64,000 nt of DNA, taken from contig PAJP01000021.1 of assembly GCA_002706095.1 (NCBI GenBank), positions 124,001 through 188,000 of the forward strand. Direction: 5' to 3'. The notes beneath the pieces were generated by a model. That model was not told where the DNA came from and did no database searches. It saw nothing but the letters and a program-made list of their open reading frames with translations. Source of the DNA: Methylophaga sp. Lineage in GTDB: Bacteria > Pseudomonadota > Gammaproteobacteria > Nitrosococcales > Methylophagaceae. Of this stretch, positions 18,653-28,407 are shown in pieces; the first letter of the stretch is position 1, and each line of letters begins with the position of its first letter. A program made the position numbers and the translations under genes.

Positions 18653-20899
18653 TTACTCAGTAGCTTTCGACGTCCACAATTGTTCTTGTTGTTGACGCCA
18701 GAATATTGGACTATCGCCTTTACCGAAGAGGATAGCGCCATTCAAGTCGGTTCTGAGAATGCTACTAGGGATGTTTCTGTAGCGATCAACTACGTCAGTC
18801 ACAGGAAAACCATACCGATTACGAAAACCAACAGAAAACACAGCATACTTTGGAGAAACGGACTCGATGAAATGACGGCTGGAAGACGTTTTACTACCGT
18901 GATGAGGTACAAGTAACACATCGGATTTAAGCGATTTTCCATAGCTGGCTACTAATATTTGTTCGCCTTGTTTTTCAATATCACCGGGTAATAATACTGA
19001 CAGGTTTTTGCCTTTTATCTGGAGGACACAGGAACGTTCATTGTCCGAGCCTGATTGATTTTGAAACGGATGCAAAATTTTAAATTCAACCTGATCCCAT
19101 TGCCAGTGTTGGCCCGCGGTACACAAGGTGGTGACTTTATGCTCGAAGGGTTGGCTGGTCATGATTTGTGTGACGTTAATATGCTTGAGAATGCCAGATA
19201 AGCCACCGATATGATCATTGTCACCATGACTGATGATAACCATATCAACATCATCAATGTCTCTATAGCGTAAAAAAGGCACCACAACAGCTTCGCCAGT
19301 ATTAAAACTCTGACTGTATTTTGGACCTGTATCAAAGATTAACGTGTGGTGTTTTGTTTCGATGACAGAAGCCAGGCCTTGTCCGACATCTAAAACGCTG
19401 ACATAAACATCCCCCGAAGCAGGGCGGTCAGTCTTGTAAAACAAAAGAGGTATTAACAACAAGACAGCAAGATATTTTCCTGGAAAGCCCCTAGGCAACA
19501 TCATTAATAAAACAGCCAGCGCCAACATGACCAGTATTGGCCAGGGATAAACGGGTGTATGCCAGCTGGCAAATGACAAGTGACTTAGCCAGGACAAAAT
19601 AGACCAGAGACAATTGAGTAAATAATCTGCCGCGGCTAACAATAATGATGAAAGCTTCATGCTGAGCGGCAAGAGCATCATAGCCAGGATAATCAGCGGC
19701 ACAATCAATACACTCACCAGAGGTACTGCCATCAGATTGCCTATCGGCGATACGACTGATACATCGTTAAAGAAAGTGATCAGTAGCGGTATCAGTGCCA
19801 CAGCCATGAGGAAATGAATTTTCAGCCAGGCCAGTTTGATACTTGGGAAACGCTGAGTGCAACTCATCAAAATGATGGCTACGGCACCAAAGGATAACCA
19901 AAATCCTGCATTTAACACGGCAAAAGGATCAAGGAATAAAACAATGATGCAGGCGAGTGACAACACATGTGAAGGGTAGAATGCACGTTTAAAAAATACA
20001 GCTAGCATAGCCAGACTCACCATAATCAATGCACGTTGAGTGGGAATGGATAAGCCTGCCAGGCAAGCATAAAAAATAGCAGTGTACAGTCCGCCCAGTG
20101 CGCCTATTCTGTGCGCAGGGATTCGAACGGATATCAACGGACAATAGCGCCAGAAAGCGCTTGTCAGTAAAAAACCTAAAGCGGCGGCCAGTCCGATATG
20201 CAAGCCAGAGATTGCCATTAGATGACTGGTGCCAGTTTTGCGTAATACTTGCCATTGGGTTTGACTGATATCGTCACGTTGGCCTATAGCTAAACCGAGT
20301 ATTAAAGGTAATTGTTCCGCTTGAGGAATGAGTGAACGAATATGCTGTTCGAGTTCAGAGCGCCAGACATTGATCTGCCATTGAGATGATATGGCCAGTC
20401 GCTGATTATCTTCGGCTTTTTTTATATAACCTGTTGCGCCAATGCTTTGGCTGAATAACCATTTTTCATAATCAAAACCACCGGGATTCATCATGCCATA
20501 GGGTGGTTTGAGTTTGACACTGAATTGCCAGCGCTCTCCAGCTTGGGGGATGTCTTTAGGTGGGTAATACCAGCTGAGTTTTATTTTTTTGGGGAGGGAT
20601 GAATCTTCTGGAGAAAATTCAAAACTAATATGGTGATCACCTGTCTGAGGTATGGAGGCGATAAGGCCTTGTACTTGTGTTGTTTTTGCAGGCGTGTATG
20701 TAGCTAGTTTATTTTGAATAGCTGATTGAGCTTGAAATGCACACCACAATAGTCCGACAATAAAACCTAAAATCCATAATTTTCGATAGTAGGCTAATGC
20801 CACGAAAGACAGTAATAGTAAGCTCCCTATTAGCAGTGGAGAGCTGACATATAGACCAAGCAATGTGCCGAGCAAAAATGCAATGGCAGTTTTATTCAT
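18653..20899 (-). CDS. comEC: DNA uptake channel protein ComEC/Rec2
   Basis: ComEC forms the inner-membrane channel for single-stranded DNA in natural transformation. The 748 residues contain an N-terminal DUF4131/OB region, a polytopic Competence domain (about 190-480) with HLMAISGLHIGLAAALGFLL, and a C-terminal metallo-beta-lactamase domain with DVGQGLASVIE and the metal motif SHGDNDHIGG, which may degrade the other strand. All modules are intact, so competence is possible, but no type IV pilus genes are in the window. Confidence 0.94.
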   Translation of the reverse strand: MNKTAIAFLLGTLLGLYVSSPLLIGSLLLLSFVALAYYRKLWILGFIVGLLWCAFQAQSAIQNKLATYTPAKTTQVQGLIASIPQTGDHHISFEFSPEDSSLPKKIKLSWYYPPKDIPQAGERWQFSVKLKPPYGMMNPGGFDYEKWLFSQSIGATGYIKKAEDNQRLAISSQWQINVWRSELEQHIRSLIPQAEQLPLILGLAIGQRDDISQTQWQVLRKTGTSHLMAISGLHIGLAAALGFLLTSAFWRYCPLISVRIPAHRIGALGGLYTAIFYACLAGLSIPTQRALIMVSLAMLAVFFKRAFYPSHVLSLACIIVLFLDPFAVLNAGFWLSFGAVAIILMSCTQRFPSIKLAWLKIHFLMAVALIPLLITFFNDVSVVSPIGNLMAVPLVSVLIVPLIILAMMLLPLSMKLSSLLLAAADYLLNCLWSILSWLSHLSFASWHTPVYPWPILVMLALAVLLMMLPRGFPGKYLAVLLLIPLLFYKTDRPASGDVYVSVLDVGQGLASVIETKHHTLIFDTGPKYSQSFNTGEAVVVPFLRYRDIDDVDMVIISHGDNDHIGGLSGILKHINVTQIMTSQPFEHKVTTLCTAGQHWQWDQVEFKILHPFQNQSGSDNERSCVLQIKGKNLSVLLPGDIEKQGEQILVASYGKSLKSDVLLVPHHGSKTSSSRHFIESVSPKYAVFSVGFRNRYGFPVTDVVDRYRNIPSSILRTDLNGAILFGKGDSPIFWRQQQEQLWTSKATE

Positions 20900-20943
20900 A
20901 TATCCCTATAATGACGCCCGACTTAGCATGTTACTGAGACGCC

Positions 20944-21474
20944 ATGCCTCGTAAATTCCTAAAACGCATCATGCCAGATCACAACACGATGCGCGAACAC
21001 CCACATCTGCGTAAGTTTGGTCAGCGACTAACTGAACCACGTTTATGGCATACCAATCGACGCTCTATTTCAGGTGGGGTGGCGTTAGGGCTGTTTGTTG
21101 GGTTTATGCCGATTCCTGGTCAAATGTTTATTGCAGCGGCATTAGCCATTTTATTCCGGGTGAATCTTCCTATTGCAGCGATGGGAGTATGGATTACTAA
21201 TCCTTTCACCATGGCACCTATTTTTTTCTACGCCTATAAACTCGGGGCTTGGGTATTGAGTATCCCCATGGGCGCCCCGGCTTTTAGTCTGACCTGGGAA
21301 TGGTTTTCAAAAGAGTTTCTAGCCATATGGCAACCACTACTCTTAGGTTGCACAATTCTGGGACTGGTATCCGCCATAGCGGGGATTCTTTTTGTTCGAA
21401 TAGGTTGGCGACTGGTTGTTATCCATACATGGACACAACGTCAGCGCCAACAAAAAGATAAATCAGGCTCCTAA
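20944..21474 (+). CDS. DUF2062 membrane protein
   Basis: A 176-residue protein with a basic N-terminus and about three membrane helices. ISGGVALGLFVGFMPIPGQM (about 41-60) and NPFTMAPIFFYAYKLG are the core of the DUF2062 family, whose function is unknown. It diverges from comEC with 44 bp between; a TATAAT at 20907-20912 lies there but has no good -35. The 3' end overlaps convergent lolD by 12 bases. Confidence 0.86.
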   Translation: MPRKFLKRIMPDHNTMREHPHLRKFGQRLTEPRLWHTNRRSISGGVALGLFVGFMPIPGQMFIAAALAILFRVNLPIAAMGVWITNPFTMAPIFFYAYKLGAWVLSIPMGAPAFSLTWEWFSKEFLAIWQPLLLGCTILGLVSAIAGILFVRIGWRLVVIHTWTQRQRQQKDKSGS

Positions 21475-22149
21475 AGCCAGACAGCCATCAATCAATGTCA
21501 GTTGTTGATCCATTTTAGCGGCAAGCCCTGTATCGTGAGTCACAATGACTAATGCCGTGCCAAAATCTTCATTTAATTTCAAAATCAGATCAAAAATCCC
21601 TTGAGCTGTTCGATGATCCAGATTGCCCGTTGGCTCATCCGCCAGTAAGCAGGCGGGTTCGGTGATTAATGCTCTGGCCAGGGCTGCCCGTTGGCGTTCA
21701 CCACCCGATAATTCACTGGGTTTATGTTGAAAACGATGGGCTAGTCCGACTTTATCAAGCAGTTCAGTCGCTTGTTCTTGAGCTGAGGTGGGTGACATGC
21801 CTCCAATCACTAATGGCATAGCGACATTTTCAACAGCCGTAAACTCTGGCAGCAAATGATGAAATTGATACACAAAACCCAGCTGCTGGTTACGTAATCG
21901 ACTTGCCGCTTTATTTTTCATGGCATGAATATCTTGACCTTGCACCAGTACCTGGCCCTCTGTGGGGGAGTCAAGCCCACCAAGAATATGTAATAAGGTG
22001 CTTTTACCAGAACCAGAACTGCCTATAATGGCGATACGATCAGAACGGTTTACAGTCAGGTTCACATTATTCAGCACATCGGTTTTTAACTGACCATCTG
22101 TAAAAGATTTTGATAATTGGCTGGCAGATAATACTGCTTGATTAGTCAT
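21463..22149 (-). CDS. lolD: Lipoprotein-releasing system ATP-binding protein LolD
   Basis: The ATPase of the complex that extracts outer-membrane lipoproteins from the inner membrane and passes them to LolA. It has Walker A GSSGSGKSTLLHILGGLD, signature LSGGERQRAALARAL, Walker B CLLADEPTGNLD and the LolD-typical FVYQFHHLLPEF near the Q-loop. The ATG at 22149 gives 228 residues, the normal size, and overlaps the lolC stop by eight bases; the longer frame to 22254 would translate lolC sequence out of frame. Confidence 0.95.
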   Translation of the reverse strand: MTNQAVLSASQLSKSFTDGQLKTDVLNNVNLTVNRSDRIAIIGSSGSGKSTLLHILGGLDSPTEGQVLVQGQDIHAMKNKAASRLRNQQLGFVYQFHHLLPEFTAVENVAMPLVIGGMSPTSAQEQATELLDKVGLAHRFQHKPSELSGGERQRAALARALITEPACLLADEPTGNLDHRTAQGIFDLILKLNEDFGTALVIVTHDTGLAAKMDQQLTLIDGCLALGA

Positions 22150-23389
22150 AACGAAGCGCCTCGGCCGGTTTAATCTGTGATGCACGCCATGAAGGGTAAA
22201 GCGTGGAAAGAATCGATAAGACAAAAGCCGTAATAGCAATGACGGTGACATCACTCCATTCTAGCTGTGATGGCAAACTGCTGATGTAATACACATCTGC
22301 AGGCATGAATTGATACCCGAGCAGTTTTTCTAAACTGGCGATCAAAGACTCAATATTCCAAGCTAAAAGTACGCCACCAACAACACCCATGGCGGTACCG
22401 ATTAAACCGATTAACGTGCCTTGCACCATAAAGATACCCATAACGCTGCGTGGACTCATACCCAAGGTACGCAATATAGCGATATCAGATTGTTTGTCGG
22501 TGACCATCATCACTAAGGTCGATACGATATTAAATGCTGCTACTGCCACGATAAGCATCAGGATGACAAACATCACTGTTTTTTCTGTTTTTAGGGCGCG
22601 GAAAAAATTGGCGTGCTGGAATGTCCAGTCAGCAGCTCGATAATTAACGGGAACATCCTGCATGACTTTGCGAAGTAGTTGTGGTGCCTTGAAGACATCA
22701 TCAAACTTTAAGCGTAAGCCAGTGACGCGATCGGGAATTTTGAATAATTTAGCGGCATCGTTGATATTCATCACGGCTAGACCGCTGTCATATTCATACA
22801 TACCTATTTCAAAAATACCGACAACGGTTAAACGTTTAAGACGAGGAATCACGCCTGCGGGTGTGGGACTAACGTGTGGTGTGATCATGGTGATTTTGTC
22901 ACCGGTTGTCACGCCCATAGCGGAAGCTAAATCTTTACCTAAGACAATGCCAAAGCTACCGTCAGTTAAATCAGCTAATTTGCCTTGAATGATTTTCTCA
23001 CCAATCGTAGAAACACTTTGTTCCATATCGGCATCAATACCGCGAACCAGCGTGCCTCTGACACGGCTTCCCTGACTGAGCATGGCCTGACCCTCTACAA
23101 ATGGAGCTGAGGCAATCACGTCGGGATCATGCTTAATTAAATCCTGTAAATCTGGCCAGTCTCTCAGCGTGCCATCCTCTCCAGTGATGAACGCATGTGA
23201 GGTCATACCGAGAATGCGATCTTTCAGTTCTTTTTCAAACCCATTCATGACAGACAGCACGGTGATGAGAGCGGCTACACCTAATGCCACACCGAGCATG
23301 GAGGTTAATGAAATAAAAGAAATGAAGTGATTACGACGTTTGGCGCGTGTATAACGCATGCCGATATAGAGACTGAGCGGTCTGAACAT
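22142..23389 (-). CDS. lolC: Lipoprotein-releasing system permease LolC/LolE
   Basis: The membrane subunit of the Lol exporter. It has an N-terminal helix (about 22-45, ending LSVMNGFEKEL), a large periplasmic domain and three C-terminal helices (about 270-400), the FtsX-like MacB fold. The 415-residue length matches. Only one permease gene is present with lolD, so this may be the single-permease (LolF-type) version unless lolE lies elsewhere. The start is only 28 bp downstream of a terminator hairpin. Confidence 0.92.
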   Translation of the reverse strand: MFRPLSLYIGMRYTRAKRRNHFISFISLTSMLGVALGVAALITVLSVMNGFEKELKDRILGMTSHAFITGEDGTLRDWPDLQDLIKHDPDVIASAPFVEGQAMLSQGSRVRGTLVRGIDADMEQSVSTIGEKIIQGKLADLTDGSFGIVLGKDLASAMGVTTGDKITMITPHVSPTPAGVIPRLKRLTVVGIFEIGMYEYDSGLAVMNINDAAKLFKIPDRVTGLRLKFDDVFKAPQLLRKVMQDVPVNYRAADWTFQHANFFRALKTEKTVMFVILMLIVAVAAFNIVSTLVMMVTDKQSDIAILRTLGMSPRSVMGIFMVQGTLIGLIGTAMGVVGGVLLAWNIESLIASLEKLLGYQFMPADVYYISSLPSQLEWSDVTVIAITAFVLSILSTLYPSWRASQIKPAEALRYD

Positions 23390-23417
23390 AATGTCGCCAA
23401 TAGTGATGAGAGAGAAA

Positions 23418-23442
23418 ACTGATCCTGCTAAGCAGGATCAGT
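23418..23442 (-). terminator. Rho-independent terminator after rpiA
   Basis: An 11-bp perfect stem (ACTGATCCTGC with GCAGGATCAGT) and a TAA loop. On the minus strand the stem is followed by TTTTCTCTCTC. It lies between the rpiA stop (23457) and the lolC start (23389). Confidence 0.85.
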
Positions 23443-23456
23443 CCATGTTTCGCCTT

Positions 23457-24122
23457 TTATGATTTCGCGAAGACGGTTTTGGTTCCTTCTGGTGAACCCA
23501 GTAACAGGACATCTGCTGGGCGCATCGCAAATAAACCGTTGGTGACTACACCGACGATATCATTCAGTGTTTTTTCTAATTTAATAGGTTCCATGATATC
23601 TAAACCATGAACATCCAGAATTACGTTGCCATTATCTGTGATCACACCTTCACGATAGACAGGTTGACCACCCAGCTTGACGATTTCACGAGCAACGTAG
23701 CTGCGTGCCATTGGAATGACTTCCACAGGAAGAGGGAATTTACCCAGAACGTCGACAAGTTTAGATGCATCAGCAATACAAACAAATTGTTTACTGGCTG
23801 CGGCAATGATTTTTTCACGTGTCAGCGCACCGCCACCACCTTTGACCAATTCGAGTAAGTGGTTAGACTCGTCTGCGCCATCGACATACACTTCGATGTC
23901 GTTGCAATCATTTAAATCAAATACTTTGATGCCATTCGCTTCTAATTTTTGTGTTGAGGCTTCTGAGCTTGATACTGCGCCTTCAATACGATCTTTGATG
24001 GTGGCCAGCGCATCAATGAAGTGATTCACGGTAGAGCCTGTGCCAACACCGACAATTCCGTTACCTTTGATGTACTCAAGCGCTGCCCACGCAGCTTGTT
24101 TTTTCATTTCATCAGCATTCAT
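23457..24122 (-). CDS. rpiA: Ribose-5-phosphate isomerase A
   Basis: RpiA interconverts ribulose-5-phosphate and ribose-5-phosphate in the pentose phosphate pathway; in a ribulose monophosphate methylotroph it also serves formaldehyde-acceptor regeneration. The motifs [23 protein letters not shown] and [12 protein letters not shown] are intact. The ATG at 24122 is chosen: AAGGAAG lies seven bases upstream and the size (221) matches E. coli (219). The longer frame begins with TTG at 24143. A terminator follows. Confidence 0.96.
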   Translation of the reverse strand: MNADEMKKQAAWAALEYIKGNGIVGVGTGSTVNHFIDALATIKDRIEGAVSSSEASTQKLEANGIKVFDLNDCNDIEVYVDGADESNHLLELVKGGGGALTREKIIAAASKQFVCIADASKLVDVLGKFPLPVEVIPMARSYVAREIVKLGGQPVYREGVITDNGNVILDVHGLDIMEPIKLEKTLNDIVGVVTNGLFAMRPADVLLLGSPEGTKTVFAKS

Positions 24123-24166
24123 ATGCAGCTTCCTTTGTTTCAATACACTTAAAAATTATCCCGGCA

Positions 24167-24196
24167 ATTATAGAGATAAATGGCGGTCAATGGTAA
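24167..24196 (-). promoter_or_regulatory. Candidate sigma-70 promoter for rpiA
   Basis: On the minus strand TTACCA (24196-24191), an 18-bp spacer and a perfect TATAAT (24172-24167). Transcription would start near 24160, about 38 bases before the rpiA ATG. Confidence 0.5.
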
Positions 24197-24284
24197 CGTA
24201 AGCGATTGCTTAGAAAATGATGACAGGATTTAGCTGTTGATCACTGAGTCTTTTTTTCAACATAACTGACTGATTTGGGCTGAA

Positions 24285-25799
24285 ATGCTGACTGGATACG
24301 TAGAAAAAATTCTTAAAGCGCGCGTTTATGATGTGGCAAATGAGACACCTCTTGAGGTTATGCCTCGTTTATCGAAGAGATTAAGCAATACGATTTTGCT
24401 TAAACGAGAAGATCTTCAACCGGTTTTTTCATTTAAATTACGCGGCGCTTACAATCGTATGAGTCAGTTATCTGCTGATGAGCGAGAACGTGGCGTTGTT
24501 TGTGCATCAGCGGGCAATCATGCGCAAGGTGTAGCGCTGGCAGCGAATAAAATGAATATTCCTGCTTTGATTGTCATGCCCAAAACTACACCACCTATCA
24601 AGGTGGAGTCGGTGCGGGCTTATGGTGCGGAAATTAAACTGCACGGCAATAGTTATGACGATGCCAGTGCTTATGCCTTATCCGTTGCTGAGAAAGATGG
24701 TCGCACTTTTATTCACCCTTATGATGATCCTGAAGTCATTGCCGGACAAGGCACGATTGCGATGGAGATTATCCGTCAACACCCTGATCCTATTCATGCC
24801 GTATTTGTGCCTGTCGGTGGCGGTGGATTGATATCCGGTGTGTCGGCTTATATCAAGGCATTCTGGCCAGACATTAAAATCGTTGCGGTTGAACCGGCCG
24901 ATGCAGCTAGCCTGAAAGCGGCGCTGGAGGCGGATGAGCGTGTCAAACTGGATCAAGTCGGATTGTTTGCTGATGGCACGGCAGTCAGACAAATTGGTGT
25001 CGAACCTTTCAGAATCTGTCGTGAAACAGTGGATGAGGTCGTGACTGTCAGTAGTGATGAGTTATGTGCAGCCATTATGGATATCTTTCAGGACACGCGC
25101 TCTATTGCTGAGCCATCTGGCGCACTCGCTGTGGCTGGCGTGAAAAAATACTTAGCCAACAACCCGATGGAAAATCAGCAACTCGTTGCCATCAATAGTG
25201 GTGCCAATATTAATTTTGATCGTTTACGTCATGTTGCTGAACGCTCTGAAATTGGTGAGCGTCGAGAAGTCTTGTTTGCCACCAAAATTGATGAACAACC
25301 AGGCAGCTTTCAAAAATTCTGTAAAACACTGGGTGAGCGAGGGATTACCGAATTTAATTATCGTTACGCTGATGACAAACAAGCTCAGGTTTTTGTTGGT
25401 GTCAGAATGAACGGCCAGGAAGAAGAACGCCAACAATTATTTTCTCAGCTGGATCAAGCTGGGTATGACTGGGTTGATTTCACCGATAATGAAACTGCCA
25501 AGTTACATGTACGTTATATGGTGGGTGGTCATGCCCCTCAGGTAGATAATGAACGTCTAATTCGTTTTGAATTTCCAGAGCGACCTGGCGCCTTACTACG
25601 GTTTCTAACGCGCATTGGTCAGCGCTGGAATATCAGCCTTTTCCATTACCGTAATCATGGGGCTGATTATGGTCGTGTGCTGGTGGGCATTCAGGTGGGT
25701 GATGATTATAAACAGGAGTTCCAAATCTTTTTGGATACGCTTGGATACACATACTGGGAAGAGACCGACAATCCTGCTTACGATCTGTTTCTGAAGTAA
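24285..25799 (+). CDS. ilvA: Threonine ammonia-lyase (threonine deaminase), biosynthetic
   Basis: IlvA deaminates threonine to 2-oxobutanoate, the first step of isoleucine synthesis. The PLP-binding Lys is in SFKLRGAYN (about 49-57), and the PLP phosphate loop is VGGGGLISGV (about 183-192). Two C-terminal ACT-like domains (about 330-504) mark the long, isoleucine-inhibited biosynthetic form rather than the short catabolic TdcB. Length 504 is close to E. coli (514). It is monocistronic, with a hairpin downstream. Confidence 0.96.
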   Translation: MLTGYVEKILKARVYDVANETPLEVMPRLSKRLSNTILLKREDLQPVFSFKLRGAYNRMSQLSADERERGVVCASAGNHAQGVALAANKMNIPALIVMPKTTPPIKVESVRAYGAEIKLHGNSYDDASAYALSVAEKDGRTFIHPYDDPEVIAGQGTIAMEIIRQHPDPIHAVFVPVGGGGLISGVSAYIKAFWPDIKIVAVEPADAASLKAALEADERVKLDQVGLFADGTAVRQIGVEPFRICRETVDEVVTVSSDELCAAIMDIFQDTRSIAEPSGALAVAGVKKYLANNPMENQQLVAINSGANINFDRLRHVAERSEIGERREVLFATKIDEQPGSFQKFCKTLGERGITEFNYRYADDKQAQVFVGVRMNGQEEERQQLFSQLDQAGYDWVDFTDNETAKLHVRYMVGGHAPQVDNERLIRFEFPERPGALLRFLTRIGQRWNISLFHYRNHGADYGRVLVGIQVGDDYKQEFQIFLDTLGYTYWEETDNPAYDLFLK

Positions 25800-25805
25800 T
25801 AAGGC

Positions 25806-25837
25806 AGCCACGGCAGTCATTTTATGCTGCCGTGGCT
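25806..25837. terminator. Terminator hairpin between convergent ilvA and the SIMPL gene
   Basis: AGCCACGGCAG (25806-25816) pairs with CTGCCGTGGCT (25827-25837), an 11-bp perfect stem with a 10-base T-rich loop. The T tracts after the stem are short on both strands, so it may act in both directions with moderate strength. Confidence 0.7.
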
Positions 25838-25844
25838 TTGGGCT

Positions 25845-26534
25845 TTACTGATTGAGTTTGATACTGCCGCGAACGTTCACTGAAATTTCGTTACTGCCGC
25901 CAGCTAATGCAGCTGGTGCAGCTTTGACTCTCATATCCGCTGACATCATATTGGCGCGTTCCATCATTGGCATTGGGGTAAATGAATTACCATCAATGGA
26001 TATGGACACAATTTCATAACCACTGCGATCAAATTCAGTGCTGATGAGTTGTGCTTTATCTTTGAATTTGCTGATAGCTTGTTTAAGTAAATCTGTTTTG
26101 ACTTTTTCAGCACGGTCGTCTGAGACCATAAACTGCATAGATTGAATATTGGCTAGTGTATTGATGTCCGCAATAAACTGACTCATTTGATCAAACTGGC
26201 GGGTTTCAAGCGTCAATTGCTGACTAACGCGCCAGCTGGCAATTTTGCCCTCATCATAAACGGGCTGCGTGGTGTAATTGGATGTTTCAGCTTGAATCGC
26301 ATTGAAGTTTTTCACCGCATCCAGAACCAGCGCTGTTTTTTTGTTGACCATGTCAGTTAATTTGGCAGGGTCTTTTCCTTGTTCAAATACTTGTAAACGC
26401 GTTATAAGTTCATCATTTTCAACATCCATGCTGGCACTGGTATCGAGTGAGACTATACCCATTTGAGCAAGGTCTTCAGCAAAAGTGAGGGGGCTCATGG
26501 CTAAAAGCGAAATAAATGCCAAAGTGTGTTTCAT
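25845..26534 (-). CDS. SIMPL-domain (DUF541) periplasmic protein
   Basis: A 229-residue protein with a cleavable signal peptide (MKHTLAFISLLAMSPLTFA, about 1-19) followed by a SIMPL/DUF541 domain, seen in the late core VRGSIKLNQ and the repeated helix-strand pattern. Family members are exported or outer-membrane-linked oligomers of poorly defined role, some linked to stress or interleukin-receptor kinase signalling. AAGGAAGG lies six bases before the ATG. It diverges from pgl across 170 bp. Confidence 0.83.
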   Translation of the reverse strand: MKHTLAFISLLAMSPLTFAEDLAQMGIVSLDTSASMDVENDELITRLQVFEQGKDPAKLTDMVNKKTALVLDAVKNFNAIQAETSNYTTQPVYDEGKIASWRVSQQLTLETRQFDQMSQFIADINTLANIQSMQFMVSDDRAEKVKTDLLKQAISKFKDKAQLISTEFDRSGYEIVSISIDGNSFTPMPMMERANMMSADMRVKAAPAALAGGSNEISVNVRGSIKLNQ

Positions 26535-26704
26535 AGGTCCTTCCTTAATTGAATAAAAATGCTGCGTCTTTTAAGACTAGCTCAAAAGCGTTAAGTTTTG
26601 ATATATCATGCTGGCAATAATCAGTCGAAATTGATGGTGGCGTTGTATAAAACTCACCGTCTGTATTTCAGCATAGTTTACATAATCAAAAATTGAGGAA
26701 CACA

Positions 26705-27415
26705 ATGAAAGCAGAACAAAAAATCCTGCCTGATGCGACGAGTTTAATTAAAGCAGCCGCAGAACATTTTGTCAGTACAGCTCGATCAGCGATTGCAAAA
26801 AGAGGTGTTTTTTATGTGGCCTTGGCGGGTGGTTCAACACCTAAAGGCTTGTATGAAAAATTAGCTACCTCACCTTATTTAGAACAGATTGACTGGGCTA
26901 GGGTACATTTGTTTTTTGGTGATGAGCGTTGTGTTCCCGCTACTCACGATGACAGCAATTTTAAAATGGCGCGTCAGGCCATGATCGATTTAATTCCTAT
27001 TCCAACAGAGAATGTGCATCGCATGCCAACTGAGAGTGGGGATGCGGCTGATGTCGCTGTTCGTTATGCCGATACTATGAAATTTGTGATGAAAGATGCA
27101 CCATTTGATTTAGTGCTGCTCGGATTGGGGCCTGATGGACATATTGCATCCTTATTTCCAGACACGCCTGCTTTAGATGTGACGGATACACTTACCACTC
27201 ATCTTTATGTTGAGAAATTTGACTCATGGCGTGTGACTATCACCTATCCTGTTATTAATGCCGCACTTCAGGTGATTGTTTTCATCGCAGGAGAAGCAAA
27301 AGCGGCTATCGTGAGTGATATTACCAGCGATGCTGTATCAGGCTTACCCGTTCAGCGTTTGGCGCCTCAACACGATTATTATTGGTTTATGGATCAGGCG
27401 GCTGCAGGTAAGTAA
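26705..27415 (+). CDS. pgl: 6-phosphogluconolactonase
   Basis: Pgl hydrolyses 6-phosphogluconolactone, the product of Zwf, to 6-phosphogluconate. It is the SOL/DevB (glucosamine-6-phosphate isomerase-like) type: ALAGGSTPKGLYEKLA, HLFFGDERCVP and LLGLGPDGHIASLFP are intact. The ATG at 26705 is preferred over TTG at 26693 because GAGGA lies seven bases upstream of the ATG. It is the first gene of pgl-glk-apaG-yjdF, with glk only two bases downstream. Zwf itself is 29 kb away. Confidence 0.95.
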   Translation: MKAEQKILPDATSLIKAAAEHFVSTARSAIAKRGVFYVALAGGSTPKGLYEKLATSPYLEQIDWARVHLFFGDERCVPATHDDSNFKMARQAMIDLIPIPTENVHRMPTESGDAADVAVRYADTMKFVMKDAPFDLVLLGLGPDGHIASLFPDTPALDVTDTLTTHLYVEKFDSWRVTITYPVINAALQVIVFIAGEAKAAIVSDITSDAVSGLPVQRLAPQHDYYWFMDQAAAGK

Positions 27416-27417
27416 CC

Positions 27418-28404
27418 ATGACACATGTGCTGGCTGTCGATGTAGGTGGGACTAAAACGCTATTTGAGTTATCCGATGCAAATGGCCAAGTGACCCATAA
27501 GCTGAAATTAGACAGTCAGCGCTTTGATACCTTCGATGCCATCCTGACGGCATTTATTGAACAGCTTCCTCAATCGTGTGTTATCAACAATGCTTGTGTC
27601 GCACTGGCGGGTCCGGTGAGTGGACAATATGGCCAAGTCACTAAGTTGCCCTGGAAGTTAGATGCCCGTGTCATTGAAAAGCAGTTTTCAATTGAAAGGG
27701 TCATACTTTGTAACGATTTCGAAGCAGTGGGTTATGGTATTGCGGGTTTAGCTGATAGCGAGGTTGAGACGTTACAAGCGGGTGAACCGAATCAGTCATA
27801 TCCCCGTGTTGTATTAGGTGCTGGTACCGGATTAGGACAAGCTATTTTGATTCCGCAGGAGAATCAGTGGCAAGTTTTTGCAACAGAAGGCGGGCATGTT
27901 GATTTTGCCCCCTTAGATCGAACCCAGCAGCTTTTCCTGGAGCATCTCCAGCAGCGACATGGCCATGTTTCTTATGATCGTATTGTTTGCGGAAGCGGGC
28001 TTGTCAGTCTCTATCATTTCCTACGGGACTATAAGCAAATTGATGAAAATAACGCGTTACGTCTGGCGATGGTAAACGGTGATGCCGCATCGGCTATCAG
28101 CCAGTTCGCCATAGAAAAGAATGATATTTTGGCAAATGAAGCCTTAGATATGTTCGTACGTATTTACGCTGCTCAAGCTGGTAATTTAGCGCTGACCACA
28201 TTGGCTCGAGGGGGCGTTTATCTGGTGGGTAATATTCTGCTGAAAAATATTGCCAAGTTCAGAGCGCCATCATTTATCAACAGTTTTGTTGAAAAAGGCC
28301 GCATGACAATGTTGATGGAGCAGATACCGGTTCATATCGTGCTTGATGATGAAGTCGGGCTAAAAGGTGCTCGCTTCTTAGCACAAAAAGCCATGTATAA
28401 TTAA
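27418..28404 (+). CDS. glk: Glucokinase
   Basis: Phosphorylates glucose to glucose-6-phosphate with ATP. It is the proteobacterial Glk family: phosphate-binding AVDVGGTKTLFEL at the N-terminus, ACVALAGPVSG, the catalytic Asp in LCNDFEAVGYG, GAGTGLGQA, and TEGGHVDFAP. The length of 328 is typical (E. coli 321). It starts two bases after pgl and ends three before apaG, so hexose phosphorylation and lactone hydrolysis are co-transcribed. Confidence 0.95.
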   Translation: MTHVLAVDVGGTKTLFELSDANGQVTHKLKLDSQRFDTFDAILTAFIEQLPQSCVINNACVALAGPVSGQYGQVTKLPWKLDARVIEKQFSIERVILCNDFEAVGYGIAGLADSEVETLQAGEPNQSYPRVVLGAGTGLGQAILIPQENQWQVFATEGGHVDFAPLDRTQQLFLEHLQQRHGHVSYDRIVCGSGLVSLYHFLRDYKQIDENNALRLAMVNGDAASAISQFAIEKNDILANEALDMFVRIYAAQAGNLALTTLARGGVYLVGNILLKNIAKFRAPSFINSFVEKGRMTMLMEQIPVHIVLDDEVGLKGARFLAQKAMYN

Positions 28405-28407
28405 CAT

